Assembly: GCA_030789695.1 (NCBI GenBank)
Contig: CM061133.1
Coordinates: 94,915,528 to 94,979,527, forward strand
DNA: 64,000 nucleotides
Source of the DNA: Scilla litardierei
Lineage: Eukaryota; Streptophyta; Magnoliopsida; Asparagales; Asparagaceae
Direction: 5' to 3'
Below, piece after piece: positions 9,695 through 20,703 of this stretch. The position numbers and the translations under genes were made by a program. How positions within the stretch are numbered: position 1 is the first letter of the stretch; the number at the start of each line of letters is the position of its first letter. The notes beneath the pieces were generated by a model. The model was not told where the DNA came from. It saw nothing but the letters and a program-made list of their open reading frames with translations, and did no database searches.

Positions 9695-9905
9695 AACTCG
9701 ACCGAGCAAGGCCTACTCGGGCCATGCAGGTAGAGCGACACTTTTTGAAGGAGCCCGATCCACTGACAGACTCGACCGAGAAAGCGGGCTGCTTGACCGA
9801 GTGGCCCAGACCCCTTCACCTGAGCAAAGAGCAGCAAAGAGCAGTTAATGCGCCTGCTTGACCAAGCAGGTGCTACTCGACCAAGTCACTGACTCGGTCG
9901 ACAAC
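9695..9905. repeat. ACTCGACCGAG / CTTGACCAAG palindrome cluster in the element C LTR
   Basis: Imperfect palindromes such as ACTCGACCGAGC, GCTTGACCGAGTGG, GCTTGACCAAGC and GACTCGGTCGAC. They resemble the family 1 motif with GACC in place of GGCC, so C may be a distant relative or may have converged. Confidence 0.6.
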
Positions 9906-10785
9906 AAGCGGGGGCAGACTCCAGAATTTGAAGTTAATTTCGTAGGCCCATGCATGGGGCTACATGTGTGGATTTTGGAGAGCAAGATGGAGATTTTTAT
10001 TATTATGCTTTTTTGAACGGAGTTTAGAGAGAAGGGGAAATCGAAATCTATTGTAGATCTAGATCTAGGTTTTGAGAATTGAATTATTTTAGGAGAAAGA
10101 TCACGTTTCATTATTCTTTGCATCTTGGAATCTGCGGAATTTCTTGGGATCCATATTGGCTATCGTTCTTTCTCATTTTCAGTACGTAAGATATTTATTA
10201 CTCGCTCGATTCAATTGCTACGATGTTTTTTTGATAAAAATTGTATTTTTATTCGTCGTAATCGATATGTGTGAGTAGTCTCCCCTAGGGTTGATGGGTT
10301 AACCCTAAGACCCTAGGAAAGAGACGTAGATCTGGATATCTAGGTTGTATTGGGAATAAAGGGTAGTATTTCAGTCGATCCATCCAAACCCCTAGGAGAA
10401 CTCGTACTGAGATCATGCACACGATCGGTGGAATTGATGAGCTTAAGGAGTATCTTTGGGATTTAAGTAGAGAATTAGTGGATCCAACCAAGGCTCGTGA
10501 CCATGTCCGGCTCGTGCCTTGAGGGGATCCACCGACGAACTATATCGCTTCATTGACGGCTGCCACCATTGCGTTAATGAGAGCTGTAAGGATCGTCTTA
10601 CCCTTGCAATATTAACAACACACACTAGAGGGGGGTGAATAGTGTAATGGCAATAAAATTGTCCAATTAAAATTTAACTTGCAAATGCGGAATTATAAAT
10701 GCAAGAGGAATTAAAAGGCACAACCAAACGCAAACACAAAGTTTTACCCTGGTTCCCCAAACTTGGGTACATCCAGCCACACCAA

Positions 10786-11067
10786 TATTCACTATATTCC
10801 CACACAGAGAAGTGAATACAAATCTGCAAGGAGATACCCCACAAAGAGGATTTACGCCCTACACAAGGACCCAACCAATCCTACACAAGAATCAAGACTC
10901 CCACATAGAGAATCACTAACTCCCACTCGGAGAATTAGGGTTAGCCCTACACTAGGACACTAAACTCCCATAAAGAGAGTTACTCCCACAAAGAGAGTAT
11001 CCTAAGTCCCACAAATAGACAACCTCCTACAAACAGAGAAAGTTCTAATTCTCACAAAGAGAATTAG
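10786..11067. other. Constant-loop hairpin array in the Sire1 3' LTR
   Basis: Repeated loop CCACAAAGA or variants, each between short complementary arms that differ from unit to unit. The best is CTAATTC (11045-11051) with GAATTAG (11061-11067), seven perfect pairs. The first unit pairs TATTCACT (10786-10793) with AGTGAATA (10811-10818). Confidence 0.7.
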
Positions 11068-11350
11068 AGACACAAATTACACCAAGTAAAATAAATACTC
11101 TTACCTATGCCTTGAGATGCTTACTCATGAATGAATGCAAGGCATGGAAGAGGATCTCCAAGTGATGAGATATACTTGAGAGCACTTGGATGATTTCCCT
11201 TGAGCTGGACTTCAATGCATGAAGATAGATGAATGCTCAATTGAGGGAAATGAGGGAGCTTGAGAGTTGCTTATAGATCTCTTGAGATTTTCTATAGAGT
11301 CAAGAGTTATCAAGTGTTTTCTAGGGCTCTCAAGGATGGCAGCAAACTCA

Positions 11351-11360
11351 AATATATAGG
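11351..11360 (-). promoter_or_regulatory. TATA box, Sire1 3' LTR
   Basis: CCTATATATT on the minus strand, between the palindrome array (upstream in sense) and the hairpin array (downstream). Confidence 0.5.
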
Positions 11361-11445
11361 AACCCCATATCAAGCCCAAAAACCCAGGGAAATAGCCAAA
11401 GAAAGAATTTAGCAACGGCTAGAAACTGGGCGAAAACGACAGTAA

Positions 11446-11970
11446 CAGTCGGCTGATGATCAAGACAGTCGACTGATCAATGGCTAGAAAATATTCAACG
11501 GCTATAATCTGAGCCAGGACAGTCGACAGATGAAGTCAATACAGTCGACTGACAAACAGGACAAGCGCATGTTAATCCTTCAGCAGGCGACTGCTGCAGG
11601 AGATGGATCAAAAAAGAGAGCTGCACTCTTTCTCCAGTTAAACGTACAGGCGACTGATGTCAATAATACAGTCAACTGTCTATTAGTCAGTCGACTGTAA
11701 AACCTTAATCAGTCGTCTGCTGTATAAGATGGAGAAACAACAGAGAGATGCAAAGAATGCACTTACGCTATACAGGCGACTAATGACCAATCTCCAAGCT
11801 ACTGTAATAATACAGGCGACTGTAAACTGATCGACAGACGACTGTGCGTAAAGCTCAAGTTTGAGTCAATTGAAATGTTGACTTGAGCTGTGCATGTCAG
11901 GCGACTGTAGAAGGATCTACAGGCGACTGGAAATCACCCAGTCGACTGTGTTTCCTTCAGCAGGCGACTG
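11446..11970. repeat. CAGTCGACTG / CAGGCGACTG palindrome array, Sire1 3' LTR
   Basis: More than fifteen full or near copies in about 525 bp. Palindromic repeat arrays in U3 are a described property of Sirevirus LTRs; the core here (GTCGAC or GGCGAC) is specific to this family. Confidence 0.85.
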
Positions 11971-12413
11971 ACGGAAAGCCAAAGACTCCAAATGAGTCTT
12001 TGGACAGAGTGAACCTATTGGTTTGGATTCTATAATAATCCTAAGGCTCACTAAGATGGTTATATTCATATGCATGAATGAGTAAACCATCTAACAAGGC
12101 ATTACATTAACCCTAGACTCAAAAGAGAGAGAAAGCAATAAAGTAAATTAATGGATTACAATGCTTTCCTTAGAGTCTAAGTCTTCAATCTTGAGGACTT
12201 GATTGCTCTCCATCATCTCCAAGCTTTGGCACTCCTTGAGTCCAAGCTTTGGCTCTTCTCCACATGATGTCAATCATTGCACTAAGTGATTAGTCTCCAA
12301 GAAAGATATTCTTGAGATAAAACTGAGAGACTAAAACATGAGAGTCATTAGCAACACCATAATGTTGTGATCATCATCAAAATAAGACTGGTATGAAACA
12401 CCAATACTAAACA

Positions 12414-13465
12414 ATCTCCCCCTTTTTAACGATGACACAAATTATGTAAAATACAAAGTATTAAAGCATAATGCTAATGAGCTCCCCCTACTTATATGCA
12501 CCAAAATAAACATTGAGCTACACAAAGGTAAATACTCATAATACCAACTGAAATCAAGGTGACATATAATAGGCATGGATTACATAAACCAATTGTAAAA
12601 TACAATATCAAGCCAACCTGCAAGGTTTATCTAATCCCATATAACTCTCCCCATATGCATATGAATATATCTACCCATATATATTTACATAATGCATATA
12701 TCTCTCTACCTTGACATCGTCAAAAAGGTGGACATCAAAAATATCCCCCTTTGTCATCATAAACAAGATGTGACAATATGCAAGAAAAGAAAGATATGTA
12801 TGATACCAAATTTAAAATTTTAGTGGGTATCAATTCACTATCCCATGCTCCCCAGATCATAGAAATGGTCAACTTTTGACTTCCAGGATCTAATACCAAT
12901 TATACAAATAATGGAGCCATGAGCCTCAAGTGTATCAAAGCAATAGATATGGTAAAATCAAGCTTCAAAGATACACAAAGAATATTGCCAAAACAAATAT
13001 AACAAGAAACAAGTTGGCAATAAACAAGAGGTTTGGTTTGAGATCAAAAGTAACCAAATGAAAATAATGATCTCAAACAACCCCCGAAATGAGAGTTAAA
13101 ATATGTCTTAAAATAAATTAAACATATAACATATTAACTCCCCCATTGACATACACATGGATCAAAAATGCATGCATGTCAAATAAACCCCAAGGTCCAC
13201 ATTTTCATGAAAAATAAGTTTGAAAATATTTTTCAAAATCATGAAACACACACAAACAATGGGTATGCTAAAAATAAACATTCAAGCACAATACTCATGC
13301 AATATGCATATGTGTGAGGAACCTAAACATTAGGCAACCAAACCCAAGAGGAGGTTGATTTCCTAATGAAATCACATGAGGTGATCACATCCCTAACTAG
13401 AGAGTTGATGTAGCTATCCCTCTCTTGCACACTAATCTTAGTGGGAATCCATAATCTCAAGGATT
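12414..13465 (-). other. 3' internal noncoding region of Sire1 with polypurine tracts
   Basis: The tract adjacent to the LTR (12414-12428) reads TAAAAAGGGGGAGAT in sense. Further C-rich tracts on the plus strand lie near 12483, 12645 and 12744. A cluster of extra polypurine tracts upstream of the 3' LTR is a described Sirevirus feature. No ORF. Confidence 0.65.
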
Positions 13466-15371
13466 TCATAAGCAAGGGTTTTGCCTTTGCAAGAGGGGGG
13501 ATGTGGCATGCTTAGGTGTAGAAACGAATTTCTTGGCATGCAAAGAATGAGGATTTTGCTTCTCAGCAAAAAATGAAGATTTTTCATTATTTCTCATTAC
13601 CTCATGATCTACATGCTTCTTGTTGATGTTATTGTTGTACAAGAAAGCATGGTGATTCTTATTAGGTGCTTTAGCAATATTTCTTGTATTTGCACCATAA
13701 GAGGAATTAGAGGTGGGTTTGGGTACCACATTTTGAATATAACCCAAACCTCCTCTATGATTTGCCCAATGTTGTTTTTCCAAAAAATCATGGAGTGAAT
13801 CCCTAGAATGCACAAAGCTTATGAGCATACGGGATTCCTCTTCACATTTCAACGTAAGTTGTTGAATGTGAGCATCTAAGCTAAGGTTCTGAGCAACAAG
13901 TTTTTCATTTGTAAGGCTCAATTCCTCAACTTGAGAGAGAAGTGTGTCTCTCTCACTAGTGTCATGAGCATGCCTTTCATCATGAATTACATTAGTAATA
14001 TCTAGTTCATGCAATCTTATATTTTGCTTTTAATCTATTGTAAGAGTTAATGCACTTACTAGCCTTTTCGGAGACCAAGTCGAGATTGTTCTGGAGCTCC
14101 TCATATGAGATCTTTTCTTTCTCGATCTTAACCTCATCATCATCCTTGCTAGATCTTGATGATGACTTCTCCTCCATATCTATGAGGCACGAATCCTCAT
14201 AGGAGTTGTAGGCATCGAGCCAAGCATCCAACTCTTCTTCATTTAAACCGGAGGGGATTGGTGTAAGACCATCAATGGCTACAAAGCATGCATGAGCATC
14301 CTCCTTTGTATCCACTTCTTCGTTACTCGAAGTGTCCTCACTTGAATCATCAAAGGTCCTGACAAGTCCCTTCTTGTGATTTTTGGACTTGGACTTTCCT
14401 TTCCAATGCTTCTTCCTTTTACCCTTGTAATTTTCTTTGTTGGGTTTGGAAGGGCATTCGATGGACAAGTGACCTTTTCCACTGCAAGTGTAACAAGTAG
14501 GAACCTTCTTAGAATTGGAGGCAAACTTTGACAAAGACTAACCTTGCTTGCATTTGAGAAATGCTTTGAATTGCCCGGCAAGCTCCTCAATTTCTTCTCC
14601 ACTTGCATCTTCTTGCTCATCTTCTTCACTATGAGCTTCTCGATGGAATTTCCTCCTCCACTTGATTAGCTCTTCCTTGGCATGGAATGCAACCCCCTTT
14701 TGCTTCTCCGGCTTCTCGGGCTTCGATGGTTGAATCTCCTTCTTGTGTAGAAGCTTCACTTTATACGCCATGAGATTACCAATGCACTCCTTAACGGTGT
14801 ATTTGGACATGTCATATGACTCCAAAATTCCGTTGGCCTTTGACTCCCAAGGAGGTGTGAGAGAGTCAATGATCTTCTCTACACGATCCTCTTGGAAAAT
14901 CATCTTCCCGAGTCCCTCCAAAGCGTTCACGATCTCAGTGAACCTTGTGAACATCTCTGAAATGCTTTCGCCTTCCTGCATCTTAAACATTTCATATTTA
15001 GATCTAAACACAGTTTGTTTAGATTTCTTTAACTTCGTAGTCCCTTCATGAAAAATCTCCAAGGTATGCTAAATATCGTTAGCCGTTTTGCACATGGAGA
15101 TGCGGTTGAACTCATTTGCTGAGAGAGCGCAATGTAATGAGTTCATAGCCCTCGCATTGAACTTGATCGAGTCCTTCTCTGCCTTTGTCCTAGAAGCTGT
15201 AGGAGTAATGGGCTTCTCAAATGACACCTCCGTAATGTCCCATAGGTCTTGACCCTCCATGTAGATCATCATTCTGATCTTCCAACTTAGATAGTTGGTT
15301 CCGTTGAAGAGCGGTAGTCGAACGGTTGAGTGACCTTCTTCATGAGACGCGGATGAGGCGTTGATTGCCAT
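13466..15371 (-). pseudogene. Sirevirus-like Gag, broken (Sire1)
   Basis: Starts at the ATG at 15371. First part (15371-15069): N-terminal copia Gag with the LPLFNGTNYLSWKIRM motif, stopped by a TAG. Second part (15062-14538): UBN2-type gag region (KYEMFKMQEGESISEMFTRF), stopped by a TAG. Third part (14534-14007): zinc knuckle CYTCSGKGHLSIEC followed by a basic stretch and an acidic stretch. A frameshift near 14010 separates the last part (14014-13466), which has a coiled-coil-like segment. Gag would package element RNA; the knuckle binds nucleic acid. At least two stops and one frameshift make it inactive. The Sire2 copy is better preserved. Confidence 0.85.
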
Positions 15372-15389
15372 TGTTGCAGTATTCTATAA

Positions 15390-15405
15390 CCTCGATCTGA
15401 TACCA
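15390..15405 (-). other. Primer-binding site of Sire1 (tRNA-iMet)
   Basis: TGGTATCAGATCGAGG on the minus strand, two bases from the LTR end. The first ten bases match the complement of the plant initiator tRNA-Met 3' end. Confidence 0.8.
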
Positions 15406-15613
15406 AGTGTAAGGATCGTCTTACACTTGCAATACTAACAACACACACAAGAGGGGGTGAATAGTGTAATGGCAATAAAACTGTCCAATTAAAATTTAAC
15501 TTGCAAATGCGGAATTATAAATGCAAGCAGAATTAAAAGGCACAATCAATCTAAACACAAACACAACGTTTTACCCTGGTTCCCCAAACTTGGGGTACAT
15601 CCAGCCACACCAA

Positions 15614-15914
15614 TATTCACTATATTCCCACACAGAGAAGTGAATACAAATCTGCAAGGAGATACCCCCACAAAGAGGATTTACGCCCTACACAAGGACC
15701 CAACCAATCCTACACGAGGATCAAGACTCCCACACAGAGAATCACTAACTCCCACTCAGAGAATTAGGGTTAGCCCTACACTAGGACACTAAACTCCCAC
15801 AAAGAGAGTTACTCCCACAAAGAGAGTATCCTAAGTCCCACAAAGAAACAACCTCCAACAAAGAGAGAACCTCCCACAAAGAGAGAAAGTTATAATTCCC
15901 ACAAAGAGAATTAG
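15614..15914. other. Constant-loop hairpin array in the Sire1 5' LTR
   Basis: Same arrangement as 10786-11067. The last unit pairs TAATTC (15893-15898) with GAATTA (15908-15913) around CCACAAAGA. This copy has additional CTC/GAG units near 15856-15890. Confidence 0.65.
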
Positions 15915-16197
15915 AGACATAAATTACACCAAGTAAAATAAATACTCTAACCTATGCCTTGAGATGCTTACTCATGAATGAATGCAAGGCATGGAAGAGG
16001 ATCTCCAAGTGTTGAGATATGCTTGAGAGCACTTGGATGATTTCCCTTGAGCTGGACTTCAATGCATGAAGATCGATGAATGCTCAATTGAGGGAAATGA
16101 GGGAGCTTGAGAGTTGCTTATAGATCTCTTGACATTTTCTATAGAGTCAAGAGTTATCAAGTGTTTTCTAGGGTTCTCAAGGATGACAGTAAACTCA

Positions 16198-16205
16198 AAT
16201 ATATA
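16198..16205 (-). promoter_or_regulatory. TATA box, Sire1 5' LTR
   Basis: ATATATAT between the palindrome array and the hairpin array; as the 5' LTR copy it would be the working promoter. Confidence 0.5.
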
Positions 16206-16292
16206 TGAACCCCATATCAAGCCCCAAAACCCAAGGAAACAGACAAAGAAAGAATTCAGCAACGGTTAGAAACTGGGCGAAAACGACAGTAA

Positions 16293-16798
16293 TAGTCGAC
16301 TGATCAACGGCTAGAAAATATCCAATGACTATAATTTGAGACAGGACAGTCGACAGATGAAGTCAATACAGTCGACTAACAAACAGGCCAGGTGCATGTT
16401 AATCCTTCAGCAGGCGACTGCTGCAGGGGATAGATCGAAACAGAGAGCTGCACTCTTTCTCCAGTTAAACGCACCGGTGACTGATGTCAATAATACAGTC
16501 GACTGTATATTAGTCAGTCGACTGTAAAACCTTAATCAGTCGTCTGCTGTATAAGATGGAGAAACAACATAGAGATGCAGAGAATGCACTTACGTTATGC
16601 AGGCGACTAATGACCAATCTCCAGGCGACTGTAATAATACTGGCGACTGTAAATTGATCGATAAACGACTGTGCATAAAGCTCAAGTTTGAGTCAATTGA
16701 AATGTTGACTTGAGCTGTGCATGTCAGGCGACTGTAGAAGGATCTACAGGAGACTATAAATCACCCAGTCGACTGTGTTTCCTTCAGCAGGCGACTGA
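16293..16798. repeat. CAGTCGACTG palindrome array, Sire1 5' LTR
   Basis: Same motif set as 11446-11970. Several copies differ by transitions typical of decay at CG sites (GTCGAC to GTCAAC or GACGAC). Confidence 0.8.
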
Positions 16799-17630
16799 CG
16801 GAAAGCCAGAGACACCAAATGAGTCTTTGGACAGAGTGAACCTATTGGGTTGAATTCTATGATAATCCTAAGGCTCACTAATATGGTTATATGCAAATGC
16901 ATGAATGAGTAAACCCTCTAACAAGGCATTATATTAACCCTAGACTCAAAAGAGAGAGAAAGAAATAAAGTAAATTACATGGATTACAATGCTTTCCTTA
17001 GAGTATAAGTCTTCAATCTTGATGACTTGATTGCTCTCCATCATCTCCAAGCTTTGGCACTCCTTGAGTACAAGCTTTGGCTCTTCTCCACATGATGTCC
17101 ATCCTTGCACAAGGTGATTAGTCTTCAAGAAAGATATTCTTGAGATAAAACTGATAGACTAAAACATGAGAGTCATTAGCAACACCATAATATTGTGATC
17201 ATCATCAAAATAAGATTGGTATGAAACACCAATACTCAACAAGAGCCACCGAGATACCTCGAAACTCTAACCCACAAGAGTGGTATGAGGTTAGAGATCA
17301 ACCTCCTAAATCCAATTCAACATAAATATTCCATTCTAACATCAACCTCCGGCAGTCTTAGCGGTGATCCCTAAGGCCCTAGCTTCTTTTATTATCGAAC
17401 CAACAATACCATCACAACCAATCTTCTTAACCTGACTGCTATAGCACTCTGAGATCCAAAAATAATCTGAGACCCCAATACACTGTCACTGTCCCTGTGG
17501 GATTCGACAATCTTATATACTATAATTTGACCCCGTCTGCTTGCGAATAGAGTCCATAGCTGACACCTAGGAACCATACTACGCCTTGCTAGATGGAATT
17601 GAGGTGTAAGTTCGGGGTGTGTCAAGTTTT

Positions 17631-17648
17631 TAGCGCCGTTGCCGGGGT
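17631..17648 (+). other. Primer-binding site of element C (tRNA-Asp)
   Basis: TAGCGCCGTTGCCGGGGT, six bases after the LTR end. Two differences from TGGCGCCGTTGCCGGGGA, the complement of the plant tRNA-Asp 3' end. Confidence 0.8.
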
Positions 17649-17785
17649 TGGTTATGATGTATCTCAGTTTATTTTTATTTTGAAAAGTTTTCTAGCGAAT
17701 CTTATCATTCCTTATCTCTCCACCCTTTTCATTCTTCTTAATTATTATCTTGCTACTCATGGTATCTTTCTGATCTGTCTTGTGC

Positions 17786-19489
17786 ATGATCACTCGCTTT
17801 GGAGCTTTTGATAAAGATTTGTTATTCGACCCTGAAATCGAGAAAACAGCTAGAGCTCCGAGGGCCTAGAATAGAAATCAGACACCCTCTGATCAAATGA
17901 CAGACAATACCGCCACTCCACCTCGCACCAGGTCCATCCGGGACCATATGAAACCGAGCTTCGAAAACAATTCCTCTATTTTGAGACTGCAACTGGCGGC
18001 AGCGAGCTTCGCGTTAAAGACCGGGCTCATAAATCTGATGCAGCAGGATCCCTTACATGGGCATCCATACGAGAATCCAAACCATCATATCGACACTTTT
18101 TTGGCGAATTGCGATACGTTTAAAGCCAACGACATGAGCGATGACGCCATTTAGATAAGGCTTTTTCCCTTCACTTTGAGGGATAAAGCTTCATATTGGC
18201 TACGAGCCCATCCTTCCAACCACTTAACTACATGGGAGCAACTGGTGCTCACCTTCGTAAACAAATTCTACCCACCCTCCAAGACGGTGCGGATCAGAGG
18301 AGCCATCTCCAATTTCAAGCAGCTTCCACAAGAATCTCTCTACAAGTCATGGGAAAGGTTCAAAGACCTTCAGCATAAGTGTCCTCATCATGGAATCCAG
18401 TCCTGGGATCTGGTACAAAGCTTCTACAACAGGCTGCAACCCAGCACGAAGATAATAATTGATGCCGCCGCACAAGATGCCCTACTGGACAAATCGTCTG
18501 AGGAAGCCATCGATCTACTTGAACATATGGCGGTGAATAACCAACAATGGAGCGAGGAGCGCACCATTGTCACCAGGACTCATAAGGTAAAAGCTGTTAG
18601 CCACATCGATTCTCACTTTGAGACTTTGTGTAAACAGGTGGTTTGGATCGAGCAGAGGTTGGATTCCATTCCAATGACTACCAGTGTCCCAGCATACCAT
18701 CCTGCAAAGGAATATGGATAGCAAAGTTACGTTCCTAATGAGGGACATTATGACGGGGCCGAATCATCTGAGTCTGTACAATATGTCCAAGGGGATGGGC
18801 AAAATCAGTGGCAACATCTGGTCGCAAGGAATCACCCTGAATTGTCATACGGGAACCCAAGTGGAGGGCTGCAACCTCCATAGTTTTAGAGGCCACCACC
18901 CCCTCCTCATCAACAATAAGGACAGCCACCACATCAACAGGAGAGCGGATTTAGGCCAGCTGGGCTGTATCGACCACCGGGCAACCAATATAATCGCCCG
19001 CCCCAGCATGGTTATGCACCAACACCACAGCGTTCCAATCTGGAGACCATATTAGAGACGTTAATGAGCAGACAATTCAGGTTCAACCAAGACACATCTA
19101 CTTAATTCAAGACCATAAACACGTCGCTTGATGAGCTAAGGGGTCAGCTGCCCCAGTTACTTAAGAATAGAGTGAGCTTGCCTTCGCAACTGGAGCCGAA
19201 TCTTAGGGCTCAAGCTAATGCCGTGGTCTTCATTACCACGCGTGGAGGACGGACAACCGAAGCTGTGATGGTGCCGGTCTCAAACAAAGAATAAGTCACA
19301 ATTGAGGATGCCACTATGGGCAATGATGAGGAAGAGGCTACAGATGAGCCTATCGTGAGTGAAGAGAGCGTGGATTCACCTTCCACCATACATACCGTCA
19401 CACCAGCACCAATGGAAGATGCAACTAGTTCCGGTGAGCCATCTCCTAAGAATGCTACACAGGACAAGGAAAGATGACCCCCTCCACCG
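17786..19489 (+). pseudogene. Ty3/gypsy Gag of element C, broken
   Basis: The ATG at 17786 begins a sequence parallel to the element A Gag (both reach a LFDPEIE motif near residue 15). The retrotrans_gag domain is clear (17990-18500): LMQQDPLHGHPYENPNHHI, LFPFTLRDKASYWLRA, KFYPPSKTVRIRGA and SWERFKDLQHKCPHHG. In-frame TAG codons at 17867, 18152 and 18719 and later frameshifts break it. The proline/glutamine-rich C-terminal region survives only in pieces. It continues into the protease linker at about 19490. Confidence 0.85.
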
Positions 19490-19630
19490 TATCCACAGAG
19501 GCTAGCTTTGGCTAAAATGGAGAAGAAGTATTCAAAGTTCACGGAACTTATGAAGGGCATCCAGCTCAACGTCCCGTTTATGGATGCCATTACAGAAATT
19601 TCTATCTGTGTGAAGTTTCTGAAGGACCTC
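19490..19630 (+). pseudogene. Start of the element C protease, cut by copia element E
   Basis: Encodes a PPPPYPQRLALAKMEKKYSKF-like linker and the segment ending in KFLKDL, matching the region just before the protease active site in element A. The sequence stops at 19630 where the E LTR (TGTTGG) begins, so the active site is not present here. Confidence 0.8.
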
Positions 19631-20202
19631 TGTTGGTATTTTCAAGGTCCCTTAGGGCTAATTTAAACATCTCGTCCTAAGTCGGACGATCTTAATTTAA
19701 ATAAGCAGCGGAAAAAACCAATTACTAAACTATTTAATAATTACTGCCCTAAGAAAAAATCCCTTAGCCAGGATTATCTACAGACTCGAGTTAGGTCTGA
19801 CCAACTCGAGAAAGTTCTAACTACTACAGAATATGAAATGCATGAATAAAAATGACTCACCCGAAATCTTACCTTGGAACATGCAAGATGTTCCGCATCG
19901 TCTTGTGCTATAAAATCTGAGCCGCATCGCGTCGCTTCTCGTCGCGAACTGGATCACCTCCCGAGCCACACCTTGCCTCCGAGCCCATCACTTGCCCTAT
20001 AAGGTTTCACTTGAATAAACCCGCGTTGTAGACTTCCGAATCAGATTCGGACCTCTCCGTTGCCTTGCTAGGACTCGGTTGGAGGACAGGAAAAATTAAT
20101 AGAGGAAAAGAATAATTTTAAGTCTTGATCAAGTTTGCTCAAATAATTAGGAGCTCCTTAATCAAAGACTTGGTGCACTGTACAAGGTAGGAGGGGCACC
20201 CC

Positions 20203-20212
20203 TATTTATATA
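20203..20212 (-). promoter_or_regulatory. TATA box of the element E LTR
   Basis: TATATAAATA on the minus strand, within an inverted repeat CCCTATATAAATAGGG. Confidence 0.55.
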
Positions 20213-20480
20213 GGGAGTCGGACCCTCCTCATTTTGCACGAGCAATATGGGGACAAAAGGTCTGGGTAATTTGGATTCAAAATAGAAGTCCAAACTTATA
20301 AAATCAACCAAAAATCCATTTCTGAGTTTCGACTTTGAAATGACATGTCAAAACTAAGATCTCGAAACAACGATCGCATAGAAAAAACGGCGTCCAATTC
20401 CGCTGTCATTTGACCCCTCAAATGTCAAATAGAAGTCGCAAAAACTATTTTTGCGTAAGCAGCAAAAAAGGCGATAATGA

Positions 20481-20703
20481 TCGCATCGTGCCACGTGGTG
20501 CGATCTGCATGCACCATGTGGCACGCGCGATCAACTGGGAGAGCCCGCGTGCAGAGCCCGCGCCCCCCCACCCGCGTGCAGTGCACGCAGAAAAGGCCCT
20601 CGTGCTGCTGCATGCGGATTTTGATGCGGGTCGGACCTGCATCAGCGGGTCTGACCCGCTATGCCCTGGCGGGTCTGATCCGCCAGCTACGAGTCAGACC
20701 CGC
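20481..20703. repeat. GC-rich palindrome block in U3 of element E
   Basis: Four related palindromes: GCGGGTCGGACCTGC (20626-20640), GCGGGTCTGACCCGC (20645-20659), GGCGGGTCTGATCCGCC (20668-20684) and GAGTCAGACCCGC (20691-20703). A second pair, GTGCCACGTGGTGC and GCACCATGTGGCAC, lies near 20489-20524. Strikingly GC-rich against AT-rich surroundings. Confidence 0.7.

Larger units (their letters stand above)
10585..12413 (-). repeat. 3' LTR of Sire1
   Basis: 1829 bp, plus-strand ends TGTAAGGATCG and ACTAAACA. In element sense: palindrome array, TATA box (11351-11360), hairpin array, LTR end. Confidence 0.85.
10585..17241 (-). mobile_element. Sire1: gag-only Sirevirus-like Ty1/copia element
   Basis: LTRs at 10585-12413 and 15408-17241, TSD AGAGC at 10580-10584 and 17242-17246. 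Internal region only 2994 bp: polypurine tract, noncoding 3' stretch with several CCCCCT tracts, a gag pseudogene and a tRNA-iMet primer site. No protease, integrase or RT sequence remains. Sire2 has the same gag-only organisation, so this is a non-autonomous family. It is inserted in the element C LTR. Confidence 0.85.
15408..17241 (-). repeat. 5' LTR of Sire1
   Basis: 1834 bp, plus-strand ends TGTAAGGATCG and ACTCAACA, followed by the TSD AGAGC. It contains a hairpin array (15614-15914), TATA box (16198-16205) and palindrome array (16293-16798) in the same order as the other LTR. Confidence 0.85.
9652..17624 (+). repeat. 5' LTR of element C, split by Sire1
   Basis: After removing Sire1 and one TSD copy the LTR is about 1.3 kb. 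It ends GTGTCA at 17624, six bases before the primer site. The upstream part (9652-10584) has the palindrome cluster and an AT-rich leader; 17247-17624 is the LTR end. No ORF is supported in either part. Confidence 0.7.
9652..19630 (+). mobile_element. Element C: Ty3/gypsy (Athila/Tat-like) 5' part
   Basis: Contains a 5' LTR ending at 17624 (interrupted by Sire1), a tRNA-Asp primer site, gag, and the first part of the protease. It is cut at 19630/19631 by copia element E; the remainder should lie beyond the right end of the window. The exact LTR start is not defined (between about 9650 and 9700). Confidence 0.75.

Noticed and set aside
11446..11970. Clusters of GTCGAC, CGATCG and CGGCCG as cloning or vector remnants
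   Set aside because: They are parts of longer family-specific motifs, repeated many times with decay, in both LTRs of each element.
17247..17624. Independent gene fragment to the right of Sire1
   Set aside because: It joins to 10584 after removal of Sire1 (TSD AGAGC) and ends at a tRNA-Asp primer site, so it is the end of the element C LTR.
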